Counted from the stretch's first letter, positions 52,353 through 61,229 are shown. The stretch is 64,000 nt of DNA from Stenotrophomonas maltophilia (GCF_006970445.1 NZ_CP033877.1:1496750-1560749); one strand, 5' to 3'. Notes: generated by a model from the sequence alone, not told the origin. Translations and numbers: made by a program.

Positions 52353-53321
52353 ATGCGCCATACCGCCCATCGACTGCTGCGCCTGATCGCCCTGCTGCAG
52401 GCCCGACGCCAGTGGTCGGGGGCTGAGCTTGCCGAGCGCATGGGCGTGGACCGGCGCAGCATCCGCCGTGACATCGAGCGCCTGCGCGAACTGGGCTATC
52501 CGGTCCAGGCCTCGTCGGGGGTCGGTGGCGGCTACCAGCTCGGGGCAGGGGCACCGGTACTGCCGATGCTGCTGGACGAGGAGGAGGCGACCACCCTGGC
52601 GATCGCCCTGCGTGCCGCGTCCGCGACCGTCGCCGGCATCGACGACACCGCCCGTGGCCTGTTGTCCAAGCTCGACCCGCTTGTGCCGACCCGTCGCCGC
52701 CAACAGGCCGGCGAGGTGCATGCCGCCACCGCCACCCTGTCCGACCTTCCGTCCACCGACGCACGCCTGCTCGGGCGGCTGGCCCAGCACTGCCGGCAGG
52801 CGTCACGGCTGGCCTTCGAATACCGCAGCGCGCAGGAGGCGGTGACCCAGCGCGAGGTCGAGGCGCAGCACCTGGTCAACTACGGGCGGCGCTGGTACCT
52901 GCTGGCCTGGGACCTGGGCCGGCAGGACTGGCGCACCCTGCGCGTGGACCGGATGGGCGCGGTGCGCGAATGCTCCGAGCCGGGCATGCATCGCCGCACG
53001 CCCGCACCACCGGATGTGATGGTGCGGCAGGCGGTCAGCCAGGCCCCGTTCGCGCTGCAGGCCATCGTCCGCCTGGCCGGCAGCCGCGCCGAGCTGGAAG
53101 GCCGCATCCCGCCCTGGTGTGGCGTACTGGAGGCTGATGGCGCCGACCATTGCCTGCTGCGCATGGGCGCCGAGAGCCGCGGCATGATGCTGGCGCAGAT
53201 CCTCAGCCTGGACCGGGTGCCGGTGGCGTTGTGGACCACGCCGCCGGGCCTGCGCGATGAACTGGCACAGCGCCTGGCCGGATTGGGGCAGGTGCTGGCT
53301 GTGCCGCCGGTCACAGCCTGA
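52353..53321 (+). CDS. YafY-family transcriptional regulator (HTH_11 + WYL)
   Basis: A 322-residue DNA-binding protein. The N-terminal winged helix-turn-helix (about 8-62, with RLLRLIALLQARRQWSGAELAERMGVDRRSIRRDIERLRELG) is the HTH_11 type. The WYL domain follows (about 140-225, YGRRWYLLAWDLGRQDWRTLRVDRM), a ligand-sensing SH3-like fold, and a C-terminal WCX extension (about 240-320) completes it. Such proteins often regulate a divergent neighbour, here the GST gene. The ligand is unknown; nucleic-acid or small-molecule ligands have been reported for WYL domains. Confidence 0.9.
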   Translation: MRHTAHRLLRLIALLQARRQWSGAELAERMGVDRRSIRRDIERLRELGYPVQASSGVGGGYQLGAGAPVLPMLLDEEEATTLAIALRAASATVAGIDDTARGLLSKLDPLVPTRRRQQAGEVHAATATLSDLPSTDARLLGRLAQHCRQASRLAFEYRSAQEAVTQREVEAQHLVNYGRRWYLLAWDLGRQDWRTLRVDRMGAVRECSEPGMHRRTPAPPDVMVRQAVSQAPFALQAIVRLAGSRAELEGRIPPWCGVLEADGADHCLLRMGAESRGMMLAQILSLDRVPVALWTTPPGLRDELAQRLAGLGQVLAVPPVTA

Positions 53322-53367
53322 GCCGCGTCGCTTGGCAAGCCCCGGCGAAGCTGGGACACTCGCCGGC

Positions 53368-54267
53368 ATGAAGGGGATACTGGGGACAACGGCGATCATC
53401 ATCGCTGCGCTGACCGCTGCGCCGGCCAGTGCGGGCACCCTGTTCAAGTGCCAGGGCGCCGACGGGGTCACCAGCTATGTCAGCAAGCGCGTGGCCGGGG
53501 CCCGTTGCAGCCCCATCAGCTACAGCCGCGACATCCGCCCGGCACCGCGCCCGGTCGTGGCCGCGCCGAAGCCGGCGCCGACCACCGTGGCCAGCATCGA
53601 GCGCAACCCGGTGGCGGTGGCAGCCAGCGCTGCGGCACCGGCGCCAGCCGCCGTACCCGCGCCCCCGGTCGCCTCGCGCAGCGGGCGGATGGTCAGCGGC
53701 CAGGTCTATTCCTTCATGAAGGATGGCGTGCGCCACTACACCAGTGCGCGACCGACCCAGGTGGCCAACCTCGGCCCGGTGCGCACCATCCGCTACAGTT
53801 TCATGGAGCGCTGCTACGCCTGCGGCGTCAATCCGCGCGTGGACTTCGGTTCGGTGCGCTTGAACACCACCGCGTTCCAGACCGAGATCACCTCGGCCGC
53901 ACGCGAGTTCGGTGTCGACGAAGCCGTGGTGCGCGCCATCATCCATGCCGAGTCGGCCTACAACCCGACCGCGCTCAGCCGCGCCGGCGCGCAGGGCCTG
54001 ATGCAGCTGATGCCGCCAACCGCAGCCCGCTTCGGGGTCAGCGATTCCTACGACGCCGGGCAGAACATCCGTGGTGGCGTGCAGTATCTTGCGTGGTTGC
54101 TGAAACGTTTCAATGGCGACCTGACCCTGGCCGCGGCCGGCTACAACGCCGGCGAAGGCGCGGTCGACCGCCACGGTGGCGTGCCGCCCTACAGCGAGAC
54201 CCAGTACTACGTACGCCGGGTCGGGCAGCTGGCCGAGCGTTACCGCACCGCCCTGAGTCACCAGTAG
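53368..54267 (+). CDS. Secreted lytic transglycosylase with an N-terminal DUF4124-like region
   Basis: A 299-residue periplasmic or outer-membrane-facing peptidoglycan enzyme. The signal peptide ends near ASAG (residue 23). A DUF4124-like region (about 24-52) carries cysteines C28 and C47, and a long Pro/Ala linker (55-105) follows. The SLT domain (about 172-290) has the catalytic E195 (IIHAESAYNP), GAQGLMQLMPPTAARFGV (208-224) and LAAAGYNAGEGAVDR. CYACG near 149-153 adds two cysteines that may pair. The start at 53368 is the first that yields the signal. Its TAG stop is part of a SMAG header (GTAG, 54264-54267). Confidence 0.9.
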   Translation: MKGILGTTAIIIAALTAAPASAGTLFKCQGADGVTSYVSKRVAGARCSPISYSRDIRPAPRPVVAAPKPAPTTVASIERNPVAVAASAAAPAPAAVPAPPVASRSGRMVSGQVYSFMKDGVRHYTSARPTQVANLGPVRTIRYSFMERCYACGVNPRVDFGSVRLNTTAFQTEITSAAREFGVDEAVVRAIIHAESAYNPTALSRAGAQGLMQLMPPTAARFGVSDSYDAGQNIRGGVQYLAWLLKRFNGDLTLAAAGYNAGEGAVDRHGGVPPYSETQYYVRRVGQLAERYRTALSHQ

Positions 54268-54362
54268 GTGCCGCCGACCGTTGGTCGGCACTCCCCTTTG
54301 AACAGGTGGGTGCCGACTGTCAGTCGGCACTCCTTTGAAAGGTAGAGCCGGCCGCTGGCCGA
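54264..54362. repeat. SMAG repeat cluster overlapping the transglycosylase stop codon
   Basis: GTAG with a GCCGACCGTTGGTCGGCA hairpin at 54264-54291, a GTGGGTGCCGACTG variant at 54306-54330 and a GTAGAGCCGGCCGCTGGCCG copy at 54342-54362. The TAG of the first header is the stop codon of the preceding gene. Confidence 0.85.
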
Positions 54363-54503
54363 CAACCCCGCAATCAATGTTGTTGCAGTGCGTTGTGTGG
54401 CGCGCGACGGTTCCGCTACACTCGCCCATGATTCAAAGCGGCTCTGGCCCCCACCGGATCCGCTGGCAGCCTTAAAGCTACCTAATCAATATCGGAGTGC
54501 CGG

Positions 54504-55124
54504 ATGGCCAACGATGGGGTACACGATCCAGTCAACACCGGACGTCGGCGTTTTCTTTCTGCCACCACTGCTGTGGTGGGCGCCGTCGGCGTCGGATTCA
54601 CCGCCGTTCCTTTCATCAAATCCTGGAACCCCAGTGCCCGCGCCAAGCTTGCCGGCGCACCGGTGGTGGCCGACATCAGCGCCCTGCAGGAAGGCCAACG
54701 CCTGATCGTGGAATGGCGTGGCCAGCCGATCTGGATCGTCAAACGGTCCAAGGCAATCCTGGATGCGCTGCACGGGCTGGATGGCCGCCTCAAGGACCCC
54801 GAGTCCGGCGAGAAGGACCAGCAGCCGGACTACGTGCTGAAGCAGAACCCCGAGCTGCGCTCGATCAAGCCGGACATCTCCGTGCTGGTCGGCCTGTGCA
54901 CGCACCTGGGCTGCTCGCCGGAAATGGTCGCCGAGATCCGGCCCGAGCCCTACGACCCGCAGTGGAAGGGTGGCTACTTCTGCCCCTGCCACAAGTCGCG
55001 CTTCGACATGTCCGGCCGCGTCTTCAAGGACGTGCCGGCGCCGATCAACCTGAAGGTGCCCGCGCACCACTACCAGGACGACAACACCATCATCATCGGT
55101 GTCGATCCGCAGGGGGCTGCCTGA
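54504..55124 (+). CDS. petA: Ubiquinol-cytochrome c reductase, Rieske iron-sulfur subunit
   Basis: Passes electrons from ubiquinol to cytochrome c1 in the bc1 complex. In 206 residues the twin-arginine-type opening RRRFLSATTA leads into an uncleaved membrane anchor (about 17-37). The 2Fe-2S ligands are C132/H134 (CTHLGC, with C137 forming the disulfide) and C160/H163 (CPCH, with C162). GGAG precedes the ATG. Its stop overlaps the petB start (TGATG). It is the first gene of petABC. Confidence 0.97.
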   Translation: MANDGVHDPVNTGRRRFLSATTAVVGAVGVGFTAVPFIKSWNPSARAKLAGAPVVADISALQEGQRLIVEWRGQPIWIVKRSKAILDALHGLDGRLKDPESGEKDQQPDYVLKQNPELRSIKPDISVLVGLCTHLGCSPEMVAEIRPEPYDPQWKGGYFCPCHKSRFDMSGRVFKDVPAPINLKVPAHHYQDDNTIIIGVDPQGAA

Positions 55125-56383
55125 TGGCCAATATCCTCAGCCGTACCGCCAGCGGCGTCGCCGACTGGGTCAATGCCCGCGCGCCGGGCCTGATGCCGGT
55201 CTATCGCAAGCACGTCAGCGAGTACTACGCGCCGAAGAACTTCAACATCTGGTACTACTTCGGCTCGCTGGCACTGCTGGTGCTGGTCAACCAGATCGTC
55301 ACCGGCATCTTCCTGACGATGCACTACAAGACCAACGCCGCCGAGGCGTTCGGCTCCATCGAATACATCATGCGTGATGTGGAGTGGGGCTGGCTGATCC
55401 GCTACATGCACTCCACCGGTGCCTCGCTGTTCTTCATCGTGGTCTACCTGCACATGTTCCGCGGCCTGCTGTACGGCAGTTACCAGAAGCCGCGCGAGCT
55501 GGTGTGGATCCTGGGCATGCTGATCTACCTGGTGCTGATGGCCGAAGCCTTCATGGGCTACGTGCTGCCGTGGGGCCAGATGTCGTTCTGGGGCGCCAAG
55601 GTGATCATCTCGCTGTTCGGCGCGATACCGGTGATCGGCAACGGCCTGACCGAATGGATCATGGGCGACTACCTGCCCAGCGACGCCACGCTCAACCGCT
55701 TCTTCGCGCTGCACGTCATCGCCCTGCCGTTGGTGCTGCTGTTGCTGGTGGTGCTGCACCTGGGCGCGCTGCATGAAGTGGGGTCGAACAACCCGGATGG
55801 CGTGGAGATCAAGAAGGGGCCGAAGGGCAACCGCTGGTCGCCGAACGCTCCGGCCGACGGCATACCATTCCACCCGTACTACACGCTCAAGGACGGCGTC
55901 GGCGCCGGCTTCCTGCTGATCATCGCCGCCTTCATCATCTTCTTCGCACCGGGCTTCGGCGGCCTGTTCCTGGAGCACGACAACTTCACCGAGGCCAACC
56001 GCCTGGTGACTCCGGAGCACATCAAGCCGGTCTGGTACTACACGCCCTACTACGCGATGTTGCGTGTGGTACCGAACAAGCTGGGCGGCGTGCTCGTGAT
56101 GTTCTCGGCCATCGCCATCCTGTTCCTGGTGCCGTGGCTGGACAAGGCCAGGGTGAAGTCGGTGCGCTACCGCGGCTGGATCTCGAAGGTGATGCTGGGC
56201 GTGCTGGCGGTGTGCTTCGTGTGGCTGGGCGTGATTGGTTCCGGCCCGGGCACCGACGTGCATGAGACCTATATCGGGCGGGTGCTGACCTTCCTGTACT
56301 TCGCGTTCTTCATCACCATGCCGCTATGGACAAGGTTGGACAAGACCAAGCCGGTACCGGAGAGGGTGACCACGCATGACTGA
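55124..56383 (+). CDS. petB: Ubiquinol-cytochrome c reductase, cytochrome b subunit
   Basis: Membrane core of the bc1 complex, carrying haems bL and bH. The 419-residue protein has eight membrane helices. Haem ligands lie in HSTGASLFFIVVYLHMFRG (two histidines 14 apart, about 97 and 111) and in HVIALPLVLLLLVVLHLGALH. The Qo-site motif PEW typical of the family appears as PEH (about 298-300), a substitution seen in some lineages. The start at 55124 is one base into petA's stop. It overlaps petC by eight bases. Confidence 0.96.
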   Translation: MANILSRTASGVADWVNARAPGLMPVYRKHVSEYYAPKNFNIWYYFGSLALLVLVNQIVTGIFLTMHYKTNAAEAFGSIEYIMRDVEWGWLIRYMHSTGASLFFIVVYLHMFRGLLYGSYQKPRELVWILGMLIYLVLMAEAFMGYVLPWGQMSFWGAKVIISLFGAIPVIGNGLTEWIMGDYLPSDATLNRFFALHVIALPLVLLLLVVLHLGALHEVGSNNPDGVEIKKGPKGNRWSPNAPADGIPFHPYYTLKDGVGAGFLLIIAAFIIFFAPGFGGLFLEHDNFTEANRLVTPEHIKPVWYYTPYYAMLRVVPNKLGGVLVMFSAIAILFLVPWLDKARVKSVRYRGWISKVMLGVLAVCFVWLGVIGSGPGTDVHETYIGRVLTFLYFAFFITMPLWTRLDKTKPVPERVTTHD

Positions 56384-57125
56384 GCGCTGGATGGTCCGGC
56401 TGGCCCTGACGGCCACCCTGATGCTGGGCAGTTTCCTGGCCTCCGCCGCCGAGGGCGGCACCAAGCTGCTGCAGGCCGGCAACGACCTCGGTGACCGCGC
56501 ATCGCTGCAGCGCGGCGCGCAGCTGTACATGAACTACTGCTCCGGCTGCCACGCGCTGAAGTACCTGCGCTATTCGCGGATGGCGCAGGACCTGGGCCTG
56601 ACCGAAGAAGAGGTGATGAACAACCTCAACTTCACCGGCTCGGCGATCGGTGACCCGATCCCGGTGGCGATGCCCAAGGAGAACGCCGAGAAGTGGTTCG
56701 GCAAGATGCCGCCGGACCTCAGCCTGATCGCGCGGGTACGCGGCAGCGACTGGGTCTACACCTATCTGAAGTCGTTCTACCTCGACAGCAGCCGGCCACT
56801 GGGCTGGAACAACGCCTTGTTTGCCAATGCTTCCATGCCCAACCCGTTGTGGGAGATGCAGGGCCTGCAGCATGCCGTGCATGGCAAGCCCGAAGCGCCG
56901 GGCATGGACCCGCCGGTGACCGGCCTGCGCCTGGAAACGCCAGGCAACGTCGATGCAGGACAGTACGACCAGGCGGTGCGGGACATCACCAACTTCCTCG
57001 AGTACGCCGGCGAACCGGCCGCACTCAAGCGCCAGCAGCTGGGCGTGTGGGTGATCCTGTTCCTGGCCCTGCTGACCTTCCTGCTGTACCTGTTGAAGAA
57101 GGAATACTGGAAGGACGTTCACTGA
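56376..57125 (+). CDS. petC: Ubiquinol-cytochrome c reductase, cytochrome c1 subunit
   Basis: Haem-c electron acceptor of the bc1 complex that reduces soluble cytochrome c. The 249-residue product has a signal (cleavage near ASA, residue 25) and the haem-binding CSGCH at 55-59. The axial methionine is probably M154 (FANASMPNP), and a C-terminal membrane anchor (about 223-242) followed by KKEYWKDVH completes it. It begins inside the petB 3' end (eight-base overlap), so the three subunits are co-translated. sspA follows 134 bases later. Confidence 0.96.
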   Translation: MTERWMVRLALTATLMLGSFLASAAEGGTKLLQAGNDLGDRASLQRGAQLYMNYCSGCHALKYLRYSRMAQDLGLTEEEVMNNLNFTGSAIGDPIPVAMPKENAEKWFGKMPPDLSLIARVRGSDWVYTYLKSFYLDSSRPLGWNNALFANASMPNPLWEMQGLQHAVHGKPEAPGMDPPVTGLRLETPGNVDAGQYDQAVRDITNFLEYAGEPAALKRQQLGVWVILFLALLTFLLYLLKKEYWKDVH

Positions 57126-57259
57126 TTCTGCCGCCGGCCATCGCACGGGCCTATTGGCTTTTGTGATGGTCGGTTGCACACTCGGGGAGGAGTCGATCGC
57201 TGGCACGGTGCCGGCGGCGCCGATGCGGCAGGCGGTCTCCTGTCGTGGGAGAGCCTTTG

Positions 57260-57895
57260 ATGGCGGCGAGCGTACGCATGCGCAATACACTGACGCTGTT
57301 TTCCTCGAACGACGACGTACTGTGCCACCGTGTACGCCTGGTCCTGGCGGCCAAGGGCGTCACCTTCGACTTCGTTCCGGTCGATCCGCAGAACCCGCCT
57401 GAAGACCTGATCGATCTCAATCCGTACCACTCGGTACCGACCCTGGTCGAGCGCGAGCTGGTGCTGTACGCCGCTTCGGTGGTCAGCGAATACCTGGATG
57501 AGCGCTATCCGCACCCGCCGCTGATGCCGGTCGATCCGCTGTCGCGTGCACGCATCCGCCTGGCGATGCTGCGCATCGAGCACGACTGGGTGCCGCAGGT
57601 GCAGGCCATCCAGCTGGGCAACAAGACCCAGGCCGAGGCGGGGCGCAAGCGGCTGAAGGAACTGCTGACCGCCTCGCTGCCGCTGTTCAAGGCCAGCAAG
57701 TTCTTCCTCAACCCGGAAATGAGCCTGGCCGACTGCGCGATGGCGCCGATCATCTGGCGCCTGCAGTCGCTGGATGTGGCGCTGCCGAAGGACGGCAAGG
57801 CGATCGAGGACTACGGCAACCGCATCTTCCGCCACCCGGGTTTTGTCCGCAGCCTGACCGACCAGGAAAGGAAACTGCGCGACCTGCCGGTCTGA
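57260..57895 (+). CDS. sspA: Stringent starvation protein A
   Basis: GST-fold protein that binds RNA polymerase and alters promoter choice in starvation and acid stress; it does not act as a GST. In 211 residues the thioredoxin-like domain (about 9-85) has LFSSNDDVLCHRVRLVLAAKG, and PYHSVPTLV holds the cis-proline. The C-terminal helical domain contains PHPPLMP, the conserved surface loop typical of SspA. GGAG is eight bases before the ATG at 57260. petABC-sspA-sspB is a common arrangement in gammaproteobacteria and betaproteobacteria. Confidence 0.95.
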   Translation: MAASVRMRNTLTLFSSNDDVLCHRVRLVLAAKGVTFDFVPVDPQNPPEDLIDLNPYHSVPTLVERELVLYAASVVSEYLDERYPHPPLMPVDPLSRARIRLAMLRIEHDWVPQVQAIQLGNKTQAEAGRKRLKELLTASLPLFKASKFFLNPEMSLADCAMAPIIWRLQSLDVALPKDGKAIEDYGNRIFRHPGFVRSLTDQERKLRDLPV

Positions 57896-57979
57896 TCCGG
57901 CCCCGGCTTACCCGTCTGCACGCCTACCCGCGTGCAGGCGATCCGCCCCGGCAGGGCGCCGGGCGCGTACACTTCACGC

Positions 57980-58432
57980 ATGACCGAAGACTTCTTCCAC
58001 ATGACCAGCCACCGCCCGTACCTGCTGCGGGCGCTGGTGGAATGGATCAACGACAACCAGCTGACCCCGCACATCCTGGTCGACGCCGGCGTCCCCGGCG
58101 TGCAGGTCCCGCCTTCGGCGGTCAAGGATGGCCGGGTCGTGCTCAACATCGCCGAACGTGCCGTCGTGCGGCTGATGATCGACAACGAGATGGTGAGCTT
58201 CTCGGCCCGCTTCTCCGGAACCAGCTACCCGGTGCAGGTACCGATCAGTGCCGTTCTGGCTGTCTACGCCCGCGAGACCGGGCAGGGCATGGCGCTGCCG
58301 GATGACATCCCGGGCAGCGAAACCGCACCGACCAGCGACGAACTGCTGCACGAGGACGGCACGCCGCCGGAAGATACGCCGCCGGCCAGTCCGCCGCCCA
58401 AGGGCCGCCCGAACCTGCGCGTGGTCAAGTAA
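57980..58432 (+). CDS. sspB: ClpXP adaptor SspB
   Basis: Delivers ssrA-tagged and other substrates to ClpXP. The 150-residue protein has the compact SspB fold (about 8-112, with SHRPYLLRALVEWINDN and a central hydrophobic tag-binding cleft). A flexible acidic/Pro-rich tail (about 115-140) links to the C-terminal ClpX-binding peptide RPNLRVVK (143-150), which is a near-perfect match to the family's terminal motif. The start at 57980 is the conserved one; an upstream in-frame codon would add 16 non-conserved residues. A strong terminator follows. Confidence 0.95.
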   Translation: MTEDFFHMTSHRPYLLRALVEWINDNQLTPHILVDAGVPGVQVPPSAVKDGRVVLNIAERAVVRLMIDNEMVSFSARFSGTSYPVQVPISAVLAVYARETGQGMALPDDIPGSETAPTSDELLHEDGTPPEDTPPASPPPKGRPNLRVVK

Positions 58433-58441
58433 TGTTTCCGA

Positions 58442-58470
58442 CGCCGCCCCGATGGGCGGCGTTTTCCTTT
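58442..58470 (+). terminator. Rho-independent terminator of sspA-sspB
   Basis: An eight-base GC-rich stem (58442-58449 with 58454-58461), four-base loop and a T-rich tail. It starts ten bases after the sspB stop. Confidence 0.9.
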
Positions 58471-58483
58471 GCAGGATCTACCG

Positions 58484-58508
58484 GTGGGTGCCGACCGTTG
58501 GTCGGCAC
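58484..58508 (+). repeat. SMAG-like palindrome, GTGCCGACC subtype
   Basis: GTGGGTGCCGACCGTTGGTCGGCAC, the same hairpin as at 50020 and 54264 but with GTGG in place of the GTAG header. It lies between convergent genes. Confidence 0.75.
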
Positions 58509-58519
58509 ACCTTCAGCCC

Positions 58520-58870
58520 TTACACATCCTCGGCATCCTCCACGTCCGGCCGGATCTGGCTGATCCGCGCCGCACCAGGGCCGGTGAACGAGATCAGCTG
58601 GTCGCCACGCAGCACCATGCGACCGACATGGCGATCGATGCCATCGTAGGAATACTCGAACTTGAAGGTGCGCTCGAAACCGAGCCGGCCATCCTCGCCG
58701 CGCGACAGGCGCAGGCCGGTGGCGTGCACCGCCTGGTCGAGCCACTGCACATCGGCGGCGCGGCAGGCGTTGCGGCCCAGCTCAACGGCGCGCTCGGCGG
58801 CCGAGCGTGCGGCGTTCCAGAAGAAATAGATGATTCCGCCGGCAATCAGCAACAGCAGCAGGGTAGGCAT
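58520..58870 (-). CDS. DUF3301 single-pass membrane protein
   Basis: A 116-residue protein with one N-terminal membrane helix (about 3-20, LLLLLIAGGIIYFFW), then a cytosolic domain containing the family's conserved start (NACRAADVQWLDQAVHATGLRL) and FEYSYDGIDRHVGRMVLRGDQ. It matches the DUF3301 family, which has no known function. It is a monocistronic minus-strand gene convergent to sspB, or the second gene after the DUF2272 gene 67 bases upstream. Confidence 0.8.
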   Translation of the reverse strand: MPTLLLLLIAGGIIYFFWNAARSAAERAVELGRNACRAADVQWLDQAVHATGLRLSRGEDGRLGFERTFKFEYSYDGIDRHVGRMVLRGDQLISFTGPGAARISQIRPDVEDAEDV

Positions 58871-58937
58871 GGCGTCAGCCGTCAGAGGTCGATCCCGCAA
58901 AGATGGCGGCGAACGCGCGCTGGATCAAGCGTCCGTA

Positions 58938-59939
58938 TCACCGCCTCGGCAGCGGTTCGTCCGTCATCGGTGATGCGGGCGCGGTAGACGGCGCGGTCGC
59001 CGGCACCGTCTGCATCGGCGCGGCGGAGGGCGAAGGCATCACCAATGGCGCGGTCGCGGTCAGTTGCAGCAGGGCCGCCCAGTCCTGGCGGTTGAAGCTG
59101 CATTCGTCCTCGCGGCCCGGCGTGCAGCTGGGGTCGATGCCGGTGCTGTTGCGTTCGCGCGCCGGCGGCAGCTTGATCAATCCGGTGCGGTCCAGCGGCA
59201 GCAGTCGCATCGCCACCGTGTTCATCACATTGCCGCCCACCAGGTACAGGGTCTGGTCGCCGCCGAGGTTGGCGGCCACCACCACTTCGCAATGCGATTT
59301 CCAGTGGCCCACCGAACCATTGCCAAGCGCCTGCACCAGTCCGCTGTAGCTGAGCGTGCTGCTGCGGTCGCGCAGGAAGCACAGCAGATCGCCTGGCGCG
59401 GGTTTGGCCGTGGCCGGGTCGACCAGCCGGTACGGCACGCCCGAGGGGCCGCCCTGGTACGCGGCACGGATGTAGTCGATGTGGCGCGGCGACGTGTTGA
59501 AGCCGGGAACGCCGGACTGCACCATCACCCAGGAAATGAACGCGGCCGACCACGGGTTGTCGATCAGGAAGGCGCGGCAGTCGCTGTCGGTGTAGCGCGT
59601 GCCCAGCGGTGCCAGGCAGCTGCTGGCGCCGGCGATGCTGCCCATCGCGTTGAGCGTGCCGCTGTTGCGCCAGTAGCCGGCCACGCGCTGCCAGGCGATC
59701 AGCCCGTTGTCGGCGAGGTGATCGCTTTCGGCTTCGGTGACGCTGAGGCTGGCGGCGCGGCCATCGCGATCGATGAAGGGGCGGAACCACAACCGGTGCT
59801 CGTTGCAGGCGGTATTGCGGATGGCTACCGCCAAGGGACTCAGGCCGAAGCGGGGTGGTACATCGCAGGCTTCAGCGGCTGCGGCGGACAGCGGGGCTGC
59901 CGCGAGCAGCAGGCAGGCAGGCAAGAGCATCCGGCGCAT
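58938..59939 (-). CDS. Secreted DUF2272 protein, probable cell-wall-related domain
   Basis: A 333-residue exported protein with signal peptide (about 1-22) and at least seven cysteines in the mature part, several likely paired. The central region, about 70-260, with NPWSAAFISWVMVQSGVPGF, AKPAPGDLLCFLR and WKSHCEVVVAAN, matches the DUF2272 type, which resembles NlpC/P60 and CHAP amidases (a Cys-His pattern). A low-complexity Pro/Ala/Thr tail ends it. ATG 59930 is an alternative start. The function is not known; a hydrolase or inhibitor role in the envelope is an inference. Confidence 0.75.
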   Translation of the reverse strand: MRRMLLPACLLLAAAPLSAAAAEACDVPPRFGLSPLAVAIRNTACNEHRLWFRPFIDRDGRAASLSVTEAESDHLADNGLIAWQRVAGYWRNSGTLNAMGSIAGASSCLAPLGTRYTDSDCRAFLIDNPWSAAFISWVMVQSGVPGFNTSPRHIDYIRAAYQGGPSGVPYRLVDPATAKPAPGDLLCFLRDRSSTLSYSGLVQALGNGSVGHWKSHCEVVVAANLGGDQTLYLVGGNVMNTVAMRLLPLDRTGLIKLPPARERNSTGIDPSCTPGREDECSFNRQDWAALLQLTATAPLVMPSPSAAPMQTVPATAPSTAPASPMTDEPLPRR

Positions 59940-60003
59940 GCGCGGCTCCTGTGGGGGATGCCGGCAGCGTCGCAGCGCTGTCGTGAACGCCGGGTGTGAG
60001 AAC

Positions 60004-60043
60004 GGGGTCAGATCCTTTTCCCATGGAAAAGGGAGCTGACCCC
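60004..60043. repeat. GGGGTCAGATCC...GACCCC palindromic repeat
   Basis: A 40-base hairpin with the same GGGGTC/GACCCC ends as those at 9038-9131. It lies just after the nadC stop and probably acts in 3'-end formation. Confidence 0.8.
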
Positions 60044-60053
60044 GGGTCAGGCC

Positions 60054-60905
60054 TCAGCCCGGCGGCGGGCCCAGCTTCAGCGACAGATCGATCGCCTGCA
60101 CGTGCTTGGTCAGGCCGCCGATGGAGATGCAGTCGACGCCATCCTCGGCGATCGAGCGCAGGCCACCCAGGCCGACGCTGCCGGAGACTTCCAGGGGAAT
60201 GCGGCCGGCGGTGATGCGCACCGCCTCGCGCCGCAGGTCGGGACTGAAGTCGTCCAGCAGGATGCGCTCGCAACCGGCTTCAAGCGCCTGGCGCAGCTGT
60301 GCCAGGTCCTCCACCTCGACCACCAGCGGCAGCGCGGGCCACTGCCGGCGTGCGGCGGCTACCGCCGCGGCCAGCGAACCGGCGGCGCGGATGTGGTTCT
60401 CCTTCAGCATCACCGTGTCGTACAGGCCGAAGCGGTGGTTCTCGCCACCGCCGCAGCGCACCGCGTACTTCTGCGCCAGGCGCAGGCCGGGCAGGGTCTT
60501 GCGGGTGTCGAGGATGCGCGTGCCGGTACCGGCCACCGCCGCCACGTAGCGGGCCGTGGTGGTCGCCGTACCGGACAGCGTCTGCAGGAAATTGAGCGAG
60601 GTGCGCTCGGCACTGACCAGGCTGCGGCTGTGCCCATGCAGCAGGGCCAGCACGGTGCCGGCGGTGACGGCATCGCCTTCGGAGATACGCCATTCAATGC
60701 GTACTTCGGGGTCGAGCGCGCGATGTGTAGCGTCAAACCAGGGGCGCCCGGCGATCACCGCATCCTGCTTGCACAGCAGGTAGGCGCTGTCGGCCTGGTC
60801 GGGGAGCAGGGCGGCGGTAACGTCGCCGCTGCCCAGGTCCTCGGCCAGCGCGCGCGCGACATCGGCGGCGACCAGGGCCGCATCCGGCGTCGGCAGCGTG
60901 CTCAT
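60054..60905 (-). CDS. nadC: Quinolinate phosphoribosyltransferase (decarboxylating)
   Basis: Converts quinolinate and PRPP to nicotinate mononucleotide in de novo NAD synthesis. In 283 residues ALAEDLGSGDVTAALL is the usual opening, RTSLNFLQTLSGTATTT holds substrate contacts, and TRKTLPGLRLAQKYAVRCGGGENHRFGLYD is the signature with catalytic lysines and arginines. SGSVGLGGLRSIAEDGVD is the phosphate loop. The stop overlaps nothing, while the start overlaps the stop of the Trm112-like gene upstream (ATGA), so the two are co-translated. Confidence 0.96.
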   Translation of the reverse strand: MSTLPTPDAALVAADVARALAEDLGSGDVTAALLPDQADSAYLLCKQDAVIAGRPWFDATHRALDPEVRIEWRISEGDAVTAGTVLALLHGHSRSLVSAERTSLNFLQTLSGTATTTARYVAAVAGTGTRILDTRKTLPGLRLAQKYAVRCGGGENHRFGLYDTVMLKENHIRAAGSLAAAVAAARRQWPALPLVVEVEDLAQLRQALEAGCERILLDDFSPDLRREAVRITAGRIPLEVSGSVGLGGLRSIAEDGVDCISIGGLTKHVQAIDLSLKLGPPPG

Positions 60906-61171
60906 GCGGCCGGGAAGTCCGCGATCTGGGCGGTCGGGATGGCTTCCTCGGCCAACAGCACCGGGATGCCGTCGTCGACGCGGAACACCTGCTTGCGGTC
61001 ACGGGTGACCAGCGCTTCGCGCAGCGGCTGCGCCAGCGGATTGCCATCGGCCTTGTTCACCGCGCCGGCGGAAATGGCCTTGTTGAGGGCTTCCAGGCCC
61101 TTGCCATCCAGCAGGGACAGGGGCTGGCGGGTGTCCGGCGACACCAGCAGGTCGAGCAGCTTGCGATCCAT
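60902..61171 (-). CDS. Trm112-family (YcaR-like) small protein
   Basis: An 89-residue cytosolic protein of the UPF0434/Trm112 family. The opening MDRKLLDLLVSPDTRQPLSL resembles E. coli YcaR, but the metal-binding cysteine is replaced (D-T-R in place of C-P-x-C), so this is likely a metal-free form. It ends with FRVDDGIPVLLAEEAI, the conserved IPVLL segment. Members often act as small partners or stabilisers of enzymes. It overlaps nadC by four bases and is divergent from purE, 58 bases away. Confidence 0.85.
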   Translation of the reverse strand: MDRKLLDLLVSPDTRQPLSLLDGKGLEALNKAISAGAVNKADGNPLAQPLREALVTRDRKQVFRVDDGIPVLLAEEAIPTAQIADFPAA

Positions 61172-61229
61172 GGTTCTTCGTCTTGCGTGGAAGACGGCTA
61201 GAATACGTCTTTAAGGCAGGTGACGGCCA

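Noticed and set aside
51652..53321. Toxin-antitoxin or defence pair in the GST-regulator intergenic
   Set aside because: The divergent genes are a standard GST and a YafY-type regulator. There is no nuclease, small partner or overlapping pair.
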